From Variovorax paradoxus (GTDB taxonomy: Bacteria > Pseudomonadota > Gammaproteobacteria > Burkholderiales > Burkholderiaceae_C), in NCBI RefSeq assembly GCF_030811855.1, contig NZ_JAUSRN010000007.1:124001-188000 (forward strand): a DNA stretch of 64,000 nucleotides. Reading direction: 5' to 3'. Position numbers and translations under genes: made by a program. A model generated the notes under the pieces. That model did not search any database. It was not told the DNA's origin and saw only the letters and a program-made list of their open reading frames with translations. Positions within the stretch are counted from its first letter, which is position 1. Each line of letters begins with the position of its first letter. Positions 44,906-55,787 of this stretch are shown here, one piece after another.

Positions 44906-46261
44906 ATGGAATCTCCGAACTCCGAGCCTTCTTCCGGCGATTCGCCTGCTGTTCAACCGGCAACACAACCTTCCTCGTCTCCGCCGCCCCGGCCGCCCTC
45001 GCGCCGCAAGCTCTGGCTCGGCAGCCTGATCGCGCTGCTGTTGCTGCTCGCGCTGGGAGGCGGCGCCTGGTATCTCATCAACCGCAAGACCAGCCCCACA
45101 GGCGGCCCGGGCTTCGGCGGTGCGACCGTCACGGTCGGCCATGCGGCGGCGCGCGAAATCGAGCTTCCGGTCACCATCGATGCGCTAGGCACGGTCACGC
45201 CGTTGGCAACGATCACGCTCAAGGCGCAGGTGGGCGGCGTGCTGACCGAGGTTCTCTTTACCGAAGGGCAGACCGTTGCCAAGAACCAACTGCTCGCGCG
45301 CATCGATCCCCGGCCCTACGAGCAGGCGCTGATGCAGGCTCGCGGCACCCGCCAGCGCGACGAGGCGCAGCTCGAGGCCGCGCGCGTCACGCTGGCGCGC
45401 TACCGCACGCTGCTGGGGCAGGATTCCATCGCGCGGCAAGACGTCGACACCCAGGCCGCGCTGGTCCGCCAGCTCGAAGGCACGGTCACCACCGACCTGG
45501 CCGCCGAGGCCGCCGCCAAGCTGAACCTCGACTACACCCGCATCACTTCGCCGGTGGCCGGCCGCATCGGCCTGCGTGCCGTGGACGCGGGCAACACCGT
45601 CACGGCCAATGCGACCACGGGCATTGCGGTCATCACGCAGATGAACCCGATCGACGTGCAGTTCTCGGTGCCGCAAGACCGGGTGCCTGATATCCAGGCA
45701 CAGCTCGCCAAGGGTGAGCCGCTGTCGGTCACCGCGTTCGACCGCACCCGCGCGGTAACGCTCGACATCGGGACTTTCTCCACGCTCGACAACCTGGTCG
45801 ACACCACCACCGGCACGGTGAAGGCCAAGGCCCGCTTCGGCAATGCAGAGACCACGTTGTTCCCGAGCCAGTTCGTCAATGTGCAGATGCTGCTGCGCAA
45901 GGTGCGGGCGGTGGTGGTTCCCGTGACGGCCGTACGCACGGGCCCCAATGGCGACTATGTCTACGTGATCGACGAAGACCGCAAGGTGTCGACGCGGCCG
46001 GTGAAGCGCGGCGAGGCCAATGCCGAGGTGGTGGCCATCACCTCGGGCCTGCGTGTCGGCGAGAACGTGGTGACCGAAGGCGGCGACCGCATCAAGGACG
46101 GGTCGGCCGTGCAGCTGCAGGGCGACCGGCCCGCGGCAGGTCCGCGCGGCGGTGCTTCCGGCCCGCGCGGTGCGGCTTCGGGTCCGCGCGGCGCACGCGG
46201 CGAGCGTGGAGAACGCGGCGAAGGCGGTGGAGAGCGGCGGCGCCAGCGCCCGCCGCAATGA
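44906..46261 (+). CDS. RND efflux periplasmic adaptor (MdtA-like)
   Basis: A 451-residue membrane-fusion protein linking the inner-membrane RND permeases to the outer-membrane channel. After a Pro-rich cytosolic N-terminus one membrane anchor ([20 protein letters not shown], 20 residues) leads to the lipoyl and alpha-hairpin region ([17 protein letters not shown]), then the beta-barrel ([13 protein letters not shown]) and membrane-proximal domains. The last 40 residues are an unusual Arg/Gly-rich tail ([11 protein letters not shown] repeats). Start 44906 (ATG) is preferred to an in-frame TTG seven codons upstream. 43 bp separate it from the first permease. Confidence 0.92.
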   Translation: MESPNSEPSSGDSPAVQPATQPSSSPPPRPPSRRKLWLGSLIALLLLLALGGGAWYLINRKTSPTGGPGFGGATVTVGHAAAREIELPVTIDALGTVTPLATITLKAQVGGVLTEVLFTEGQTVAKNQLLARIDPRPYEQALMQARGTRQRDEAQLEAARVTLARYRTLLGQDSIARQDVDTQAALVRQLEGTVTTDLAAEAAAKLNLDYTRITSPVAGRIGLRAVDAGNTVTANATTGIAVITQMNPIDVQFSVPQDRVPDIQAQLAKGEPLSVTAFDRTRAVTLDIGTFSTLDNLVDTTTGTVKAKARFGNAETTLFPSQFVNVQMLLRKVRAVVVPVTAVRTGPNGDYVYVIDEDRKVSTRPVKRGEANAEVVAITSGLRVGENVVTEGGDRIKDGSAVQLQGDRPAAGPRGGASGPRGAASGPRGARGERGERGEGGGERRRQRPPQ

Positions 46262-46304
46262 CGAGCAACCACAACACCACACGGAAACAGCGAGCGCGTC
46301 CGCG

Positions 46305-49300
46305 ATGAGCCCCTCCCGCCCTTTTATCGAACGGCCGGTGGCCACGGCGCTGCTGATGGTGGCCATCGTGCTGGCCGGCCTCGTCGGCCTGCGGCTGCTG
46401 CCGCTGGCCGCGCTGCCGCAGGTCGACTACCCGACCATCCAGGTGCAGACGCTCTACCCCGGCGGCAGCCCCGAGGTCATGGGCCGCACCGTGACGGCCC
46501 CGCTCGAGCGCCAGTTCGGCCAGATGGCGGGCCTCAACCGCATGAGCTCGGTGAGCTCGGCGGGCGTCTCCATCGTCACCCTGCAGTTCGCCCTCGACCA
46601 GACGCTGGACGTGGCCGAGCAGCAGGTGCAGGCCGCCATCAACGCGGGCAGCTCGCTGCTGCCGGCCGACTTGCCGGCGCCGCCCGTGTACGCCAAGGTG
46701 AACCCGGCCGACGCGCCCATCCTGACTTTGGCCGTGAGCTCCGAGACCATGCCGCTTACCGAGGTGCAGAACCTCGTGAACACGCGGCTCGCGCAGAAGA
46801 TCAGCCAGGTCAGCGGCGTGGGGCTGGTGTCGCTTTCGGGCGGGCAGCGCCCGGCCGTGCGCATCCAGGCCGACACCAACGCGCTCGCGTCGGTGGGCAT
46901 TGGCCTTGACACGCTGCGCAGCGCCATCACCGCGGCCAACGCCAACAGCGCCAAGGGCAGCTTCGACGGCCCGCGGCGGGCCTACACCATCAACGCCAAC
47001 GACCAGCTCGTGACGGCGGACGACTACAAGAACCTCATCGTCGCGTGGAAAAACGGCGCACCGGTGCGGATGACCGACGTGGCGCGCGTGGTCGACGGCG
47101 CCGAGAACACGCAGCTGGGGGCCTGGGCCGCACTGCGTGCCGGCGAGCAGCCGGCCACGCTCTATCCGGCCATCATCCTGAATGTGCAGCGCCAGCCGGG
47201 CGCGAACGTCATTGGCACGGTCGACGCCATCAAGAAGCAGTTGCCCGAACTGCAGGCCTCGCTCCCGGGCTCGCTCAAGGTCGAGGTGCTGAGCGACCGT
47301 ACCACCGGCATCCGCGCTTCGGTTTCGCACGTGCAGCTCGAACTCGGGCTGGCCGTGGTGATGGTGGTGCTGGTGATCTTCTTCTTCCTGCACAGCGTGC
47401 GCGCCACGATCATCGCGAGCCTGGCGGTGCCGATCTCGCTCATCGGCACCTGCGGGCTGATGTACCTGCTCGGCTACAGCCTCAACAACCTGAGCCTGAT
47501 GGCGCTGACCATTGCCACGGGCTTCGTGGTGGACGATGCGATTGTGATGATCGAGAACATTGCGCGCTACCTGGAAGAGGGCGAGCCGCCGTTCAAGGCT
47601 GCGCTCAAGGGTGCCACGCAGATTGGCTTCACCATCATCTCGCTCACGGTGTCGCTCATCGCAGTGCTCATTCCGCTGCTGTTCATGGGCGACGTGGTGG
47701 GTCGGCTGTTCCGCGAGTTTGCCGTCACGCTGGCCATCACCATCCTGATTTCCGCCGTGGTGTCGCTCACGCTGGTGCCAATGATGTCGGCGCGCTGGCT
47801 CAAACCGCAGGCCGAAGAGGGCGGACGCTTCGGTGCCAGCGTTCAGCGCTTCTTCGACCGCGTGATTTCTCGCTACGACGTGTGGCTGCAATGGGTGTTG
47901 CGCCATCAGCCGCTGACGCTCATCGTCGCGGTGGCCACGCTGGCACTCACGGTGCTGCTCTACGTGGTGATTCCGAAGGGCCTGTTTCCGACGCAGGACA
48001 CCGGGCAGCTGCAGGCGCGCATCGAGGCGTCGCAGGATGTGTCGTACACGCGCATGGCCGAGCTGCAGCAGCAAGCCGCCAAGGCTATCCTGGCCGACCC
48101 CGAAGTGGCCAGCGTGAGCTCGGTGGTGGGCGTAGACGCCGCCAACAACACGGCGCTCAACACTGGCAGCATGCTCATCAACATGCGCGCTGACCGCGGC
48201 AACCAGGAAGCCACCATGCAGCGCCTGCGCGAGCGGGTGCGTGCCGTGGCCGGCGTCACGTTGTACTTGCAGCCGACGCAAGACTTGACCATCGACGCCG
48301 AAACCGGCCCGACCGAATTCCGCGTCTCGCTCGAAGGGGTGGACACCAAGACCGTCGATACCTGGGCGCAGAAGCTGGTGGAACGCCTTCGCTCCGAACC
48401 GCTGGTGCGCAATCCCACCACCACGGCGGGTGCGCAGGGCTTGGCAGCTTACGTGGACATCGACCGCAACACGGCCTCGCGCCTCTCCGTCACGGCCAGC
48501 TCGGTGGACGACACGCTCTACAGCGCCTTCGGCCAGCGCATAGTCTCCACCATCTTCACCGAAACCAACCAGTACCGGGTGATCCTGGAAGCGCAGCGCG
48601 AAGCCCTGGCTTCGCCGCAATTGCTGGGCAACCTGCAGTTGCGCACCGGCAGCGGCGGCGCCACCACGCTGTCGTCGTTTGCCACCGTGCGCGAGCAGCC
48701 GGCGCCGCTGCAGGTGACGCACGTGGCGCAGTACCCGGCGGCCACCGTGGGCTTTGACACGGCGGAGAACGTGGCGCTCGGAAAATCGGTGGCGGCCATT
48801 CGCGCGGCGGCCAAGGAAATCGGCATGCCGTCGAGCATGACCATGACCTTCCTGGGTGCGGCGGGCGCTTACGAAAAGTCGCTGTCCAACCAGCTGTGGC
48901 TCATCCTTGCGGCGGTGGTGTGCGTGTACATCGTGCTGGGCGTTCTGTATGAGAGCTACATCCATCCGCTGACGATTCTTTCGACGCTGCCTTCGGCCGG
49001 CGTGGGCGCGCTGCTCGCGCTCATGGTCACCGGCAACGACCTGGGCGTGATCGGCATCATCGGCATCATCCTCTTGATCGGCATCGTGAAGAAAAACGCG
49101 ATCATGATGATCGACTTTGCCATCGACGCCGAGCGGCGCGAAGGCAAGTCGCCGCAGGAGGCCATTCACCAGGCGGCGCTGCTGCGCTTCAGGCCCATTT
49201 TGATGACCACGCTGGCGGCGCTTTTCGCGGCGCTGCCGCTGATGTTCGGCTGGGGCGAGGGCGCCGAGCTGCGCCGGCCGCTGGGCCTGGCGATCTTCGG

Positions 49301-49412
49301 GGGGCTGGTGGTGAGCCAGGTGCTCACGCTATTCACCACACCGGTGGTGTACCTGGCCTTCGACCGCATGGGCCGCCGGTTCGGACGCAAGCGGGAGGTT
49401 GTGGCCGAATGA
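46305..49412 (+). CDS. RND efflux permease, MdtB-like
   Basis: A 1035-residue proton-driven multidrug permease of the HAE1 branch. The proton-relay aspartates are in [15 protein letters not shown] of helix 4, the first helix reads [15 protein letters not shown], and [18 protein letters not shown] with [16 protein letters not shown] marks helices 8-11. Complete, with the normal 12 helices and two large periplasmic loops. It is probably one half of a heterotrimer with the next gene, as MdtB and MdtC in enterobacteria. Start 46305 is chosen because family members start at this point. The stop overlaps the next start (ATGA). Confidence 0.93.
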   Translation: MSPSRPFIERPVATALLMVAIVLAGLVGLRLLPLAALPQVDYPTIQVQTLYPGGSPEVMGRTVTAPLERQFGQMAGLNRMSSVSSAGVSIVTLQFALDQTLDVAEQQVQAAINAGSSLLPADLPAPPVYAKVNPADAPILTLAVSSETMPLTEVQNLVNTRLAQKISQVSGVGLVSLSGGQRPAVRIQADTNALASVGIGLDTLRSAITAANANSAKGSFDGPRRAYTINANDQLVTADDYKNLIVAWKNGAPVRMTDVARVVDGAENTQLGAWAALRAGEQPATLYPAIILNVQRQPGANVIGTVDAIKKQLPELQASLPGSLKVEVLSDRTTGIRASVSHVQLELGLAVVMVVLVIFFFLHSVRATIIASLAVPISLIGTCGLMYLLGYSLNNLSLMALTIATGFVVDDAIVMIENIARYLEEGEPPFKAALKGATQIGFTIISLTVSLIAVLIPLLFMGDVVGRLFREFAVTLAITILISAVVSLTLVPMMSARWLKPQAEEGGRFGASVQRFFDRVISRYDVWLQWVLRHQPLTLIVAVATLALTVLLYVVIPKGLFPTQDTGQLQARIEASQDVSYTRMAELQQQAAKAILADPEVASVSSVVGVDAANNTALNTGSMLINMRADRGNQEATMQRLRERVRAVAGVTLYLQPTQDLTIDAETGPTEFRVSLEGVDTKTVDTWAQKLVERLRSEPLVRNPTTTAGAQGLAAYVDIDRNTASRLSVTASSVDDTLYSAFGQRIVSTIFTETNQYRVILEAQREALASPQLLGNLQLRTGSGGATTLSSFATVREQPAPLQVTHVAQYPAATVGFDTAENVALGKSVAAIRAAAKEIGMPSSMTMTFLGAAGAYEKSLSNQLWLILAAVVCVYIVLGVLYESYIHPLTILSTLPSAGVGALLALMVTGNDLGVIGIIGIILLIGIVKKNAIMMIDFAIDAERREGKSPQEAIHQAALLRFRPILMTTLAALFAALPLMFGWGEGAELRRPLGLAIFGGLVVSQVLTLFTTPVVYLAFDRMGRRFGRKREVVAE

Positions 49413-52400
49413 ACCTCTCCAGGCCTTTCGTCGAACGCCCGATCGCCACGGTCCTCTTGACCGTCGGCATCGCGTTGGCCGGGATCGCCGGGTTCTTCGT
49501 GCTGCCTGTGTCTCCGTTGCCGCAGGTCGACTTTCCCACCATCTCGGTGACGGCCAGCCTCTCGGGCGCGAGCCCGAGCACCATGGCATCGAGCGTGGCC
49601 ACGCCGCTGGAGCGGCGGCTGGGCGTGATTGCGGGGGTCAACGAGCTCACCTCGACCAGCTCGAACGGCTCGACCCGCATCAGCCTCCAGTTCGACCTCA
49701 AGCGCAACATCGACAGCGCCGCGCGCGAGGTGCAGGCGGCCATCAACGCGGCGCGGGCCGATCTGCCGGCCACTTTGCGCAGCAACCCGACCTACCGCAA
49801 GCGCAATCCGACGGCCGCGCCCATCGCGATCCTGGCGCTCACGTCCAAGACGCGCACGCCGGGCCAGATCTACGAGGCCGTGTCCAACATCGTGAGCCAG
49901 AAGGTCTCGCAGGTGGAGGGCGTGGGCGAAGTCGAGATCGGCGGCGGCTCGCTGCCGGCAGTGCGGGTGGAGCTCGAGCCCTTTTCGCTCAACCGCTACG
50001 GCATCAGCAGCGAAGACGTGCGCGCCGCCATCCAGGCCAACAACGCCAACCGTCCCAAGGGCGCGATCGAGAACGACGAGCGCCGGCTGCAGATCTACAC
50101 GCCCTCGCCGGGCCGCCATGCCGTGGAGTACCGCGACATGGTGATCGCATGGCGCAACGGCGCGGCCGTGCGGCTGGGCGACGTCGCGCGGGTGATCGAC
50201 AGCGTGGAGAACACGCGCACCCTGGGTCTCTTCAACGGCCAGCCGGCGGTGGTCGTGCTGGTCACGCAGGAGCCCGGCGCCAACATCATCCAGACGGTGG
50301 ACGGCCTGCGCGAGCTGTTGCCCGAATTACGGGCGCAGCTGCCGCAGGACATCGAGGTGCAGGTGGCCTCCGACCGCACCAACTCCATCCGCGCCTCGCT
50401 GCGCGAGATCGAGGCTACGCTGATGATCTCCATCGCGCTGGTGGTGCTGGTGGTGGGCCTCTTCCTGCGCCGTGCGCGTGCCACCATCATTCCGGCCGTG
50501 GCCACGGTGGTGTCGCTGCTCGGCACCTTCGGCGTGATGCACCTGCTGGGCTACAGCCTGAACAACCTGAGCCTGATGGCGCTGACGGTGGCCACCGGCT
50601 TCGTGGTGGACGACGCCATCGTGGTGCTCGAGAACACCAGCCGCCACATCGAGGCCGGCGTGGACCGCATCGAGGCGGCCCTGCGCGGCGCGCGCGAGGT
50701 GGGCTTCACCGTGCTGTCGATCAGCCTGTCGCTGGTGGCGGTGTTCATTCCGCTGCTGTTCATGGACGGGCAGATCGGCCGCCTGTTCCGCGAATTCGCG
50801 GTCACGCTGTCGGTGGCGGTGCTGATCTCTCTGGTGATCTCGCTCACCACCACGCCCATGCTGTGCGCCATGCTGCTGCGGGCCGAGCAGCCCGATGCCA
50901 AGCCGCCGGGGCGCCTGGCGCGCATGGCGGAAGGCGTCTACCAGTGGAGCCTGCGCACCTATGCCCACAGCCTCGACTGGGCGCTCGCGAGCAAGGCCGT
51001 GGTCATGGTGGTGCTGCTGGCAGTCATCGGACTCAACGTGTACCTGTTCTCCGCGATTCCCAAGGGCTACTTTCCCGAGCAGGACAACGGCCAGCTCAAT
51101 GCCGGCTTGCGCGCGGACCAGAGCATTTCATCCGTGGCACTGAGCGAAAAACTGCGCCAGGCGGTCGACATCATTCACAAGGACCCGGCGGTCGACACCG
51201 TGGTGGGCTTCGCGGGCGGCAGCCGCTCGGGCGGCGGCTTCATGTTCGTCAACCTCAAGCCGATGTCGCAGCGCACCGAAAAGACCGCGGCGGTCGTCAA
51301 CCGGCTGCGGCCGCAGCTCAACCAGCTGACCGGCCTGCGCGTGTTCCTGAGCCCGGTGCAAGACTTGCGCATGGGCGGGCGTTCGAGCAACTCCACCTAC
51401 CAGTACACGCTGAAGGGCGACAACCTGGCCGATCTGCGTACCTGGACCGCCAAGCTGGCCGACCGGCTGCGCCAGGAAACGGCGCTGACCGATGTCGACA
51501 GCGACCAGGCGGACAACGGCGTGGAGACCTACGTCGACGTCAACCGCGAAAGCGCCGCGCGGCTCGGCGTGACGTCGAGCGCAGTCGACAACGCGCTCTA
51601 CAACGCCTACGGGCAGCGCTCGGTCGCCACCATCTACGACGAGCTCAACCAGTATTCGGTGATCATGGAATGGGCCCCACGCTACCAGCGCGCGCCCGTG
51701 GTGCTGAAGGACCTGTACGTACCCTCGACGCTCACCACCAGCACCACCGCAAGCGGCGCCACCGTCGTGAGTTCGCTCGCCAACACCACCGACGCGACCA
51801 CCGGCACCTCGACCACCACGTCGGCCAACCCGGCGCTGCGTACCGCGTCAACTGGCCAGGCGCTGGCTGCGAACACCACGCTGATGGTGCCGCTCTCGGC
51901 CATTGCCAAGGTCAGCGAGCGCGCGGTGCCGAGCTCCATTGACCACCAGGACACGGAGCTTTCGAGCACCGTGTCTTTCAACCTGGATGAGGGCGTCACG
52001 CTGCAGGATGCGCGGCGCATCGTCGCGCAAGCCGAGGCCGACATTGCCATGCCCGTGAACGTGCGCGGCAGCTTCCAGGGCACGGCGCTGGCGGCGCAGC
52101 AATCTCAGGGTCAGCAGTTGGCGCTCATCCTGGCGGCGATCGTCGTCATCTACATCGTGCTGGGCATCCTCTACGAAAGCCTGATTCACCCGATCACGGT
52201 GCTGACCACGCTGCCTTCGGCGGGCGTGGGCGCGGTGCTCGCGCTGCTGCTGTTCCGCATGGATTTTTCGATCATTGCGCTGATCGGGCTCTTCCTCCTG
52301 ATCGGCATCGTCAAGAAAAACGCGATTCTGATCATCGACTTCGCGCTCGAGGCCGAGCGCGCGCGCGGCATCTCGGCCGTGGAAGCGGTGCGCGAGGCCT

Positions 52401-52651
52401 GCCTGCTGCGTTTCCGGCCGATTCTCATGACCACGCTGGCCGCCGCGCTGGGCGCGCTGCCGCTGGCCATCGGCTTCGGCCAGGGCGCCGAGCTGCGCCA
52501 GCCGCTGGGCGTGGCGATCATCGGCGGCCTGGTGGCGAGCCAGCTGCTCACCCTGCTGACCACGCCGGTGGTCTACGTGCTGCTCGACAAGCTGCGCCGG
52601 CGCTCCGGCAACGAGCGGCACCTGAGCCGCGCCGCGGGCTCGCCTGTATGA
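49409..52651 (+). CDS. RND efflux permease, MdtC-like
   Basis: A 1080-residue HAE1 permease, the likely partner of the upstream MdtB-like protein. Helix 4 has [15 protein letters not shown]; the first helix is [15 protein letters not shown]; late motifs are [20 protein letters not shown] (short form [12 protein letters not shown]) and [18 protein letters not shown]. It is about 50 residues longer than MdtC; the surplus is one Thr/Ser/Ala-rich segment (about residues 774-825, bases 51730-51882) just before VPLSAIAKV, in the periplasmic docking region. The ATG overlaps the upstream stop. 122 bp separate it from the outer-membrane gene. Confidence 0.93.
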   Translation: MNLSRPFVERPIATVLLTVGIALAGIAGFFVLPVSPLPQVDFPTISVTASLSGASPSTMASSVATPLERRLGVIAGVNELTSTSSNGSTRISLQFDLKRNIDSAAREVQAAINAARADLPATLRSNPTYRKRNPTAAPIAILALTSKTRTPGQIYEAVSNIVSQKVSQVEGVGEVEIGGGSLPAVRVELEPFSLNRYGISSEDVRAAIQANNANRPKGAIENDERRLQIYTPSPGRHAVEYRDMVIAWRNGAAVRLGDVARVIDSVENTRTLGLFNGQPAVVVLVTQEPGANIIQTVDGLRELLPELRAQLPQDIEVQVASDRTNSIRASLREIEATLMISIALVVLVVGLFLRRARATIIPAVATVVSLLGTFGVMHLLGYSLNNLSLMALTVATGFVVDDAIVVLENTSRHIEAGVDRIEAALRGAREVGFTVLSISLSLVAVFIPLLFMDGQIGRLFREFAVTLSVAVLISLVISLTTTPMLCAMLLRAEQPDAKPPGRLARMAEGVYQWSLRTYAHSLDWALASKAVVMVVLLAVIGLNVYLFSAIPKGYFPEQDNGQLNAGLRADQSISSVALSEKLRQAVDIIHKDPAVDTVVGFAGGSRSGGGFMFVNLKPMSQRTEKTAAVVNRLRPQLNQLTGLRVFLSPVQDLRMGGRSSNSTYQYTLKGDNLADLRTWTAKLADRLRQETALTDVDSDQADNGVETYVDVNRESAARLGVTSSAVDNALYNAYGQRSVATIYDELNQYSVIMEWAPRYQRAPVVLKDLYVPSTLTTSTTASGATVVSSLANTTDATTGTSTTTSANPALRTASTGQALAANTTLMVPLSAIAKVSERAVPSSIDHQDTELSSTVSFNLDEGVTLQDARRIVAQAEADIAMPVNVRGSFQGTALAAQQSQGQQLALILAAIVVIYIVLGILYESLIHPITVLTTLPSAGVGAVLALLLFRMDFSIIALIGLFLLIGIVKKNAILIIDFALEAERARGISAVEAVREACLLRFRPILMTTLAAALGALPLAIGFGQGAELRQPLGVAIIGGLVASQLLTLLTTPVVYVLLDKLRRRSGNERHLSRAAGSPV

Positions 52652-52691
52652 AACCCACCCCCGTCCCTCGCTCACTTCGTGTAGCTCGACT

Positions 52692-52743
52692 CCCCCTCAA
52701 GGGGGCAACACCGGCGGCCCGGCAAAGCCGGTTCCGCGGTGTT
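52692..52743 (+). repeat. Two hairpins between the MdtC-like and NodT-like genes
   Basis: CCCCCT-CA-AGGGGG forms one stem at 52692-52705. A second compound stem spans 52707-52743: AACACC pairs with GGTGTT outside and CCGGC-AAA-GCCGG pairs inside. The 122-bp spacer is of the dispersed GC-hairpin sort that I recognise from Comamonadaceae. No T-run follows, so it may stabilise or attenuate the transcript, or simply be a repeat. Confidence 0.5.
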
Positions 52744-52773
52744 CCCGGCCTCCGAGAAAATGAATCCATTGCC

Positions 52774-54192
52774 ATGACACATCGCACCCGCATCCCTTCG
52801 CTGTCCGCGCTCGCCTTCGCGGCCATGGTGGCCGGCTGCGCCGTAGGCCCTGCATACCAGGTGCCAAGCTCGGCCATGCCCGCCGGGTGGAAGGAGCAGA
52901 AGACCGCCGAGGGCTGGCTGCCCGCGGCCCCGGCCGATGCGCTCGACCGCGGCGACTGGTGGAAGCTCTTCGGCGATGCCACGCTCGACGAGCTGGCCGC
53001 CAGGGTGCAGGTGTCGAACCAGAACATTGCCGCGGCCGTGGCCAACTACGCGCAGGCGCAGGCCCTGGTGCGGGGAGAGCGCGCCGCGCTGTTTCCCACG
53101 GTTTCGCTCGATGGCAGCGGCCGGCGAAGCGGCAACATCGGCGGCAGCAGCAATGCGTCCAACGCCTTTTCCGCCACGTTGGGGGTCGACTGGGCACCCG
53201 ACGTGTGGGGCCGGCTGCGGCAGGCCGTGACCAGCGCACAGGCGAATGCACAGGCCAGCGAGGCCGACCTGGCGTCGGCGCGCCTGTCGGCCATCGGCGA
53301 CCTGGCCACCAATTATTTTTCGCTGCGCGAAGCCGACGCCGAGATCGTGCTGCTCGACCAGACCATCGAGGGCTACCAGCGCGCCTTCGAGATCACGAGC
53401 AACCGCTACAAGGCCGGCATTGCGGCCCAGACCGACGTGCTGCAGGCGCAGACCCAACTGGTGACCGCGCAGGCCGAGCGCGTGGGCCTGCAGCGCACCC
53501 GCACCACGCTGGAGCACGCCATTGCCATGCTGGTGGGCGTGGCGCCTGCCGACTTCAGCCTGCCGGCCGCGCAGTGGACACCGACCGTGCCCGGCATCCC
53601 CACCGGCGTGCCTTCCACGCTGCTGCAGCGCCGGCCCGACATTGCCGCAGCGGAGCGCGCGGTGGCAGCGGCCAATGCGCAGATCGGCATTGCGCGGTCG
53701 GCGTACTTCCCGAACTTCGGGCTCAGCGCGTCGGTGGGCAGCAGCGCGAGCCGCGTGAAAGACCTGTTCAACGCATCCAACACGCTGTGGGCGCTCGGCC
53801 TCTCGGTGGCGCAGGTGGTGTTCGATGCGGGCGCCATCGGCGCAAGCGTCGACTCGGCCAAGGCAGCCCACGATGCCAGCGTGGCACGCTACCGGCAGGC
53901 TGTTCTCACGGCGTTCCAGGCGGTGGAAGACCAGTTGACGGCAGGCGCCGCGCTCGCGCAGCAGGAGGGCCTGCGGCGCGAGGCTTCGGCCGCCGCCGAC
54001 AAGACCGAGCAGCAACTGCTCAATCGCTACCGCGCGGCCCAGGTCAGCTACACCGAGGTGGTCACGGCGCAGGCAGCCGCCCTCAGCGCGCGGCGCACGC
54101 TGGTGCAGCTGCAGGTGAATCGCCAGACCGCCGCAGTGGCGCTCATTCAGGCCCTTGGCGGCGGCTGGCAACAGCCCATCCCTCTCCGCTAA
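52774..54192 (+). CDS. Outer-membrane efflux lipoprotein, NodT family
   Basis: A 472-residue TolC-like channel protein of the RND outer-membrane lipoprotein family. The lipobox is MVAGC at about residue 20, so the mature N-terminus is lipidated. Two repeated OEP domains follow, each with the long helical hairpin pattern (LASARLSAIGDLATNYFSL and AVLTAFQAVEDQLTAGA), plus GVDWAPDVWGRLRQAV and QRRPDIAAAERAVAAAN, which are family marks. It completes the pump of the MdtA/B/C-like genes. Start 52774 gives the lipoprotein signal; a longer in-frame start runs through the spacer hairpins. Confidence 0.92.
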   Translation: MTHRTRIPSLSALAFAAMVAGCAVGPAYQVPSSAMPAGWKEQKTAEGWLPAAPADALDRGDWWKLFGDATLDELAARVQVSNQNIAAAVANYAQAQALVRGERAALFPTVSLDGSGRRSGNIGGSSNASNAFSATLGVDWAPDVWGRLRQAVTSAQANAQASEADLASARLSAIGDLATNYFSLREADAEIVLLDQTIEGYQRAFEITSNRYKAGIAAQTDVLQAQTQLVTAQAERVGLQRTRTTLEHAIAMLVGVAPADFSLPAAQWTPTVPGIPTGVPSTLLQRRPDIAAAERAVAAANAQIGIARSAYFPNFGLSASVGSSASRVKDLFNASNTLWALGLSVAQVVFDAGAIGASVDSAKAAHDASVARYRQAVLTAFQAVEDQLTAGAALAQQEGLRREASAAADKTEQQLLNRYRAAQVSYTEVVTAQAAALSARRTLVQLQVNRQTAAVALIQALGGGWQQPIPLR

Positions 54193-54214
54193 GCGGAGCG
54201 GACTGGCTGTGCGC

Positions 54215-54236
54215 GAGATGGGCGTCTGCCCATCTC
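54215..54236. terminator. Perfect 9-bp hairpin after the efflux operon
   Basis: GAGATGGGC (54215-54223) and GCCCATCTC (54228-54236) form a perfect stem with a 4-nt loop, and a smaller CTCCGCT/AGCGGAG stem overlaps the preceding stop codon (54184-54198). No T-run follows, so it is a terminator or mRNA 3'-end stabiliser of uncertain kind. Confidence 0.45.
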
Positions 54237-54301
54237 CTCAGCCCCGGCGCGAGTTGCGCGCGGAGCCGTTCTTCCTTCACGCCGCGATAACGGTCATGCG
54301 C

Positions 54302-54667
54302 TCAGTGCGCGTGACGGTCCATCGACCCGCCGAGGTAGTCCTTGTCGGTCACCAGCACCCAGAGCGCAAGCACCAGGATTGCCGCCGCCACGAGCACCGC
54401 ATTCACCATCGCTTTCTCGACGGTGGCAAAGCCGAGCACCCAGGGCGAGACGGCCAACCAGATGGCGATGGCGCCTTCTGTCCACTCTTCCCAGGCACGC
54501 GGTACCAGGGTCGCCCCTAGCGCCACCGCGCCGAGCACGATGCCTGTCGCCACTGCGCTCCACATCGCGTAAGTGACGTCCTGGAACCCCAGGACCCAAG
54601 GCGAGATGATCAGCCACGCACCGAGCGCGACGCTGACTGGGTCTTGCCAATGTTTCACCTGCTTCAT
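54302..54667 (-). CDS. SPW-repeat membrane protein
   Basis: A 121-residue integral membrane protein with two SPW repeats, each built around SPWVLGF (LIISPWVLGFQDV and LAVSPWVLGFATV), each followed by a hydrophobic helix pair. The SPW family is defined by this motif; its function is unknown. Start 54667 is chosen because AGGAGG lies eight bases before it; an ATG two codons upstream would be too close to the Shine-Dalgarno. It converges on the efflux operon and lies 106 bp downstream of the RpiR gene. Confidence 0.87.
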   Translation of the reverse strand: MKQVKHWQDPVSVALGAWLIISPWVLGFQDVTYAMWSAVATGIVLGAVALGATLVPRAWEEWTEGAIAIWLAVSPWVLGFATVEKAMVNAVLVAAAILVLALWVLVTDKDYLGGSMDRHAH

Positions 54668-54773
54668 GGTCATTACCTCCTGTCGCGACACACAGCCGCG
54701 ACAGTCGTTCGACTGAACCTTGGCGCCGGGGTTCCGGGATGCGGCGCCGCAGCATCCGATTCGAGGCGGCGTT

Positions 54774-55640
54774 CTAATTTTTTCGCGGCATCGGCGGCAA
54801 CAGGTAGGCGCCCGATTCGAACAGCTGCGCCTCGGCCTGATCGATGCGCCGGATTACCGGCTTACCTGCGCGGCTTGCGAGCAGTTCGACCAGCGCCTCG
54901 GTCACGGCAACCCCCGCCGCCACCGAGGGAAAGAATGAGGGGCTGTTGATCGTGAAAAGCAGCGTTTCGTCCGCCAGCAGCGACAGCGGCGACGTCACGC
55001 TGTCGGTGATGGCCACGATGCGGCAACCGGCCGCCTTGGCCGCCTCTGCCACCTGAAGCGCCTCGCGCGAGTAGGGCATGAAGCTGGCCACCACCAGTGC
55101 ATCGCCCTTGGCAAAGGCGCGCTGCTGCATTTCGAGCGAGCCGCCCTGGCCGTCGACCAGGTGCACGCTGGCGCGGAAGAGCCGATACACGTAGACGAAC
55201 GAGAACGCGATCGGAAAGCACGCCCTGAAACCCGCCGCATGCACGGCCGGCGCCTTCTCGATCAGCGCACAGGCCTTTTGCAGCGCCTGCTCGCTCTGCT
55301 GGTGCGTGGCCTCGAGGTTGCGGCGCTGCACCTCGAACATCTCGGCCGTCAGGCTTCGGTCCTGCGCGCGGCCGATGAGTTGCTTGGCCCGCCCGCCATA
55401 GGTTTCGCTGCCCAGGCCCATGTCGCCGGCAAAGGCTTCCTTGAGTTGCGGCCAGCCCGCATAGCCCAGGTGCTGCGCAAAACGCACCAGCGTGGCGGGC
55501 GTGCTCTGCGCGCGCGTGCCCACGTTGCGCATCGATGCGGTCACCACCTCGTTGGGATGGTCGAGCACGTAGCGCGCAACCTGCTGCAGGGCCGGGCTCA
55601 ACTCGTTGAAACGCTGGCGGATCTGTTCTTTGGCGCCCAT
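54774..55640 (-). CDS. RpiR/MurR-family transcriptional regulator with SIS domain
   Basis: A 288-residue regulator. Residues 1-75 are the HTH_6 winged helix (ELSPALQQVARYVLDHPNEV, then RAQSTPATLVRFAQHLGYAG, key block TPATLVRFAQHLGY). Residues about 125-265 form a SIS (phosphosugar-binding) domain with FSFVYVYRLF, ASFMPYSREAL and VAITDSVTSPLS. RpiR proteins usually sense sugar phosphates, yet the divergent neighbours here are amino-acid genes, so the effector may be unusual. The 147-bp divergent gap carries a GGAAC/GTTCC repeat array. Start 55640 is chosen by homology; an upstream in-frame extension is antisense to the aminotransferase gene and is rejected. Confidence 0.92.
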   Translation of the reverse strand: MGAKEQIRQRFNELSPALQQVARYVLDHPNEVVTASMRNVGTRAQSTPATLVRFAQHLGYAGWPQLKEAFAGDMGLGSETYGGRAKQLIGRAQDRSLTAEMFEVQRRNLEATHQQSEQALQKACALIEKAPAVHAAGFRACFPIAFSFVYVYRLFRASVHLVDGQGGSLEMQQRAFAKGDALVVASFMPYSREALQVAEAAKAAGCRIVAITDSVTSPLSLLADETLLFTINSPSFFPSVAAGVAVTEALVELLASRAGKPVIRRIDQAEAQLFESGAYLLPPMPRKN

Positions 55641-55667
55641 GGCGGTGTCTCTTTTCTGGCGGTCGTT

Positions 55668-55751
55668 GGAACGAATGTACCGGACATGGAACGATGGAAC
55701 AGTTGACGGAACAAATGTTCCAAATAATAATCCGGCGGAAACGTTGGTTCC
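55668..55751. promoter_or_regulatory. GGAAC/GTTCC operator array between RpiR and aminotransferase genes
   Basis: GGAACA-AA-TGTTCC is a palindrome at 55708-55721. Further GGAAC copies lie at 55668-55672, 55688-55692 and 55696-55700, and a GTTCC at 55747-55751 forms a looser dyad with GGAAAC at 55737-55742. The first copy is part of GGAACG-AA-TGTACC (55668-55681), two mismatches from the palindrome. The array fills the divergent promoter region, a strong sign of a binding zone for the adjacent regulator, by inference. Confidence 0.65.
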
Positions 55752-55787
55752 AAACACGCATCCGCCATCCACTGCCGCCCAGCCGCC

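Noticed and set aside
46092..49169. A 1025-codon open frame antisense to the MdtB-like gene
   Set aside because: It is a mirror of the GC-rich codon bias of the permease gene. Its translation is compositionally odd (His/Arg/Gly-rich) with no recognisable domain, and the + strand gene is certain.
49399..51942. An 847-codon open frame overlapping the MdtC-like gene in another frame
   Set aside because: A shadow frame; its translation is Arg/Gly/Ala-rich with no domain, and the real frame has all family motifs.
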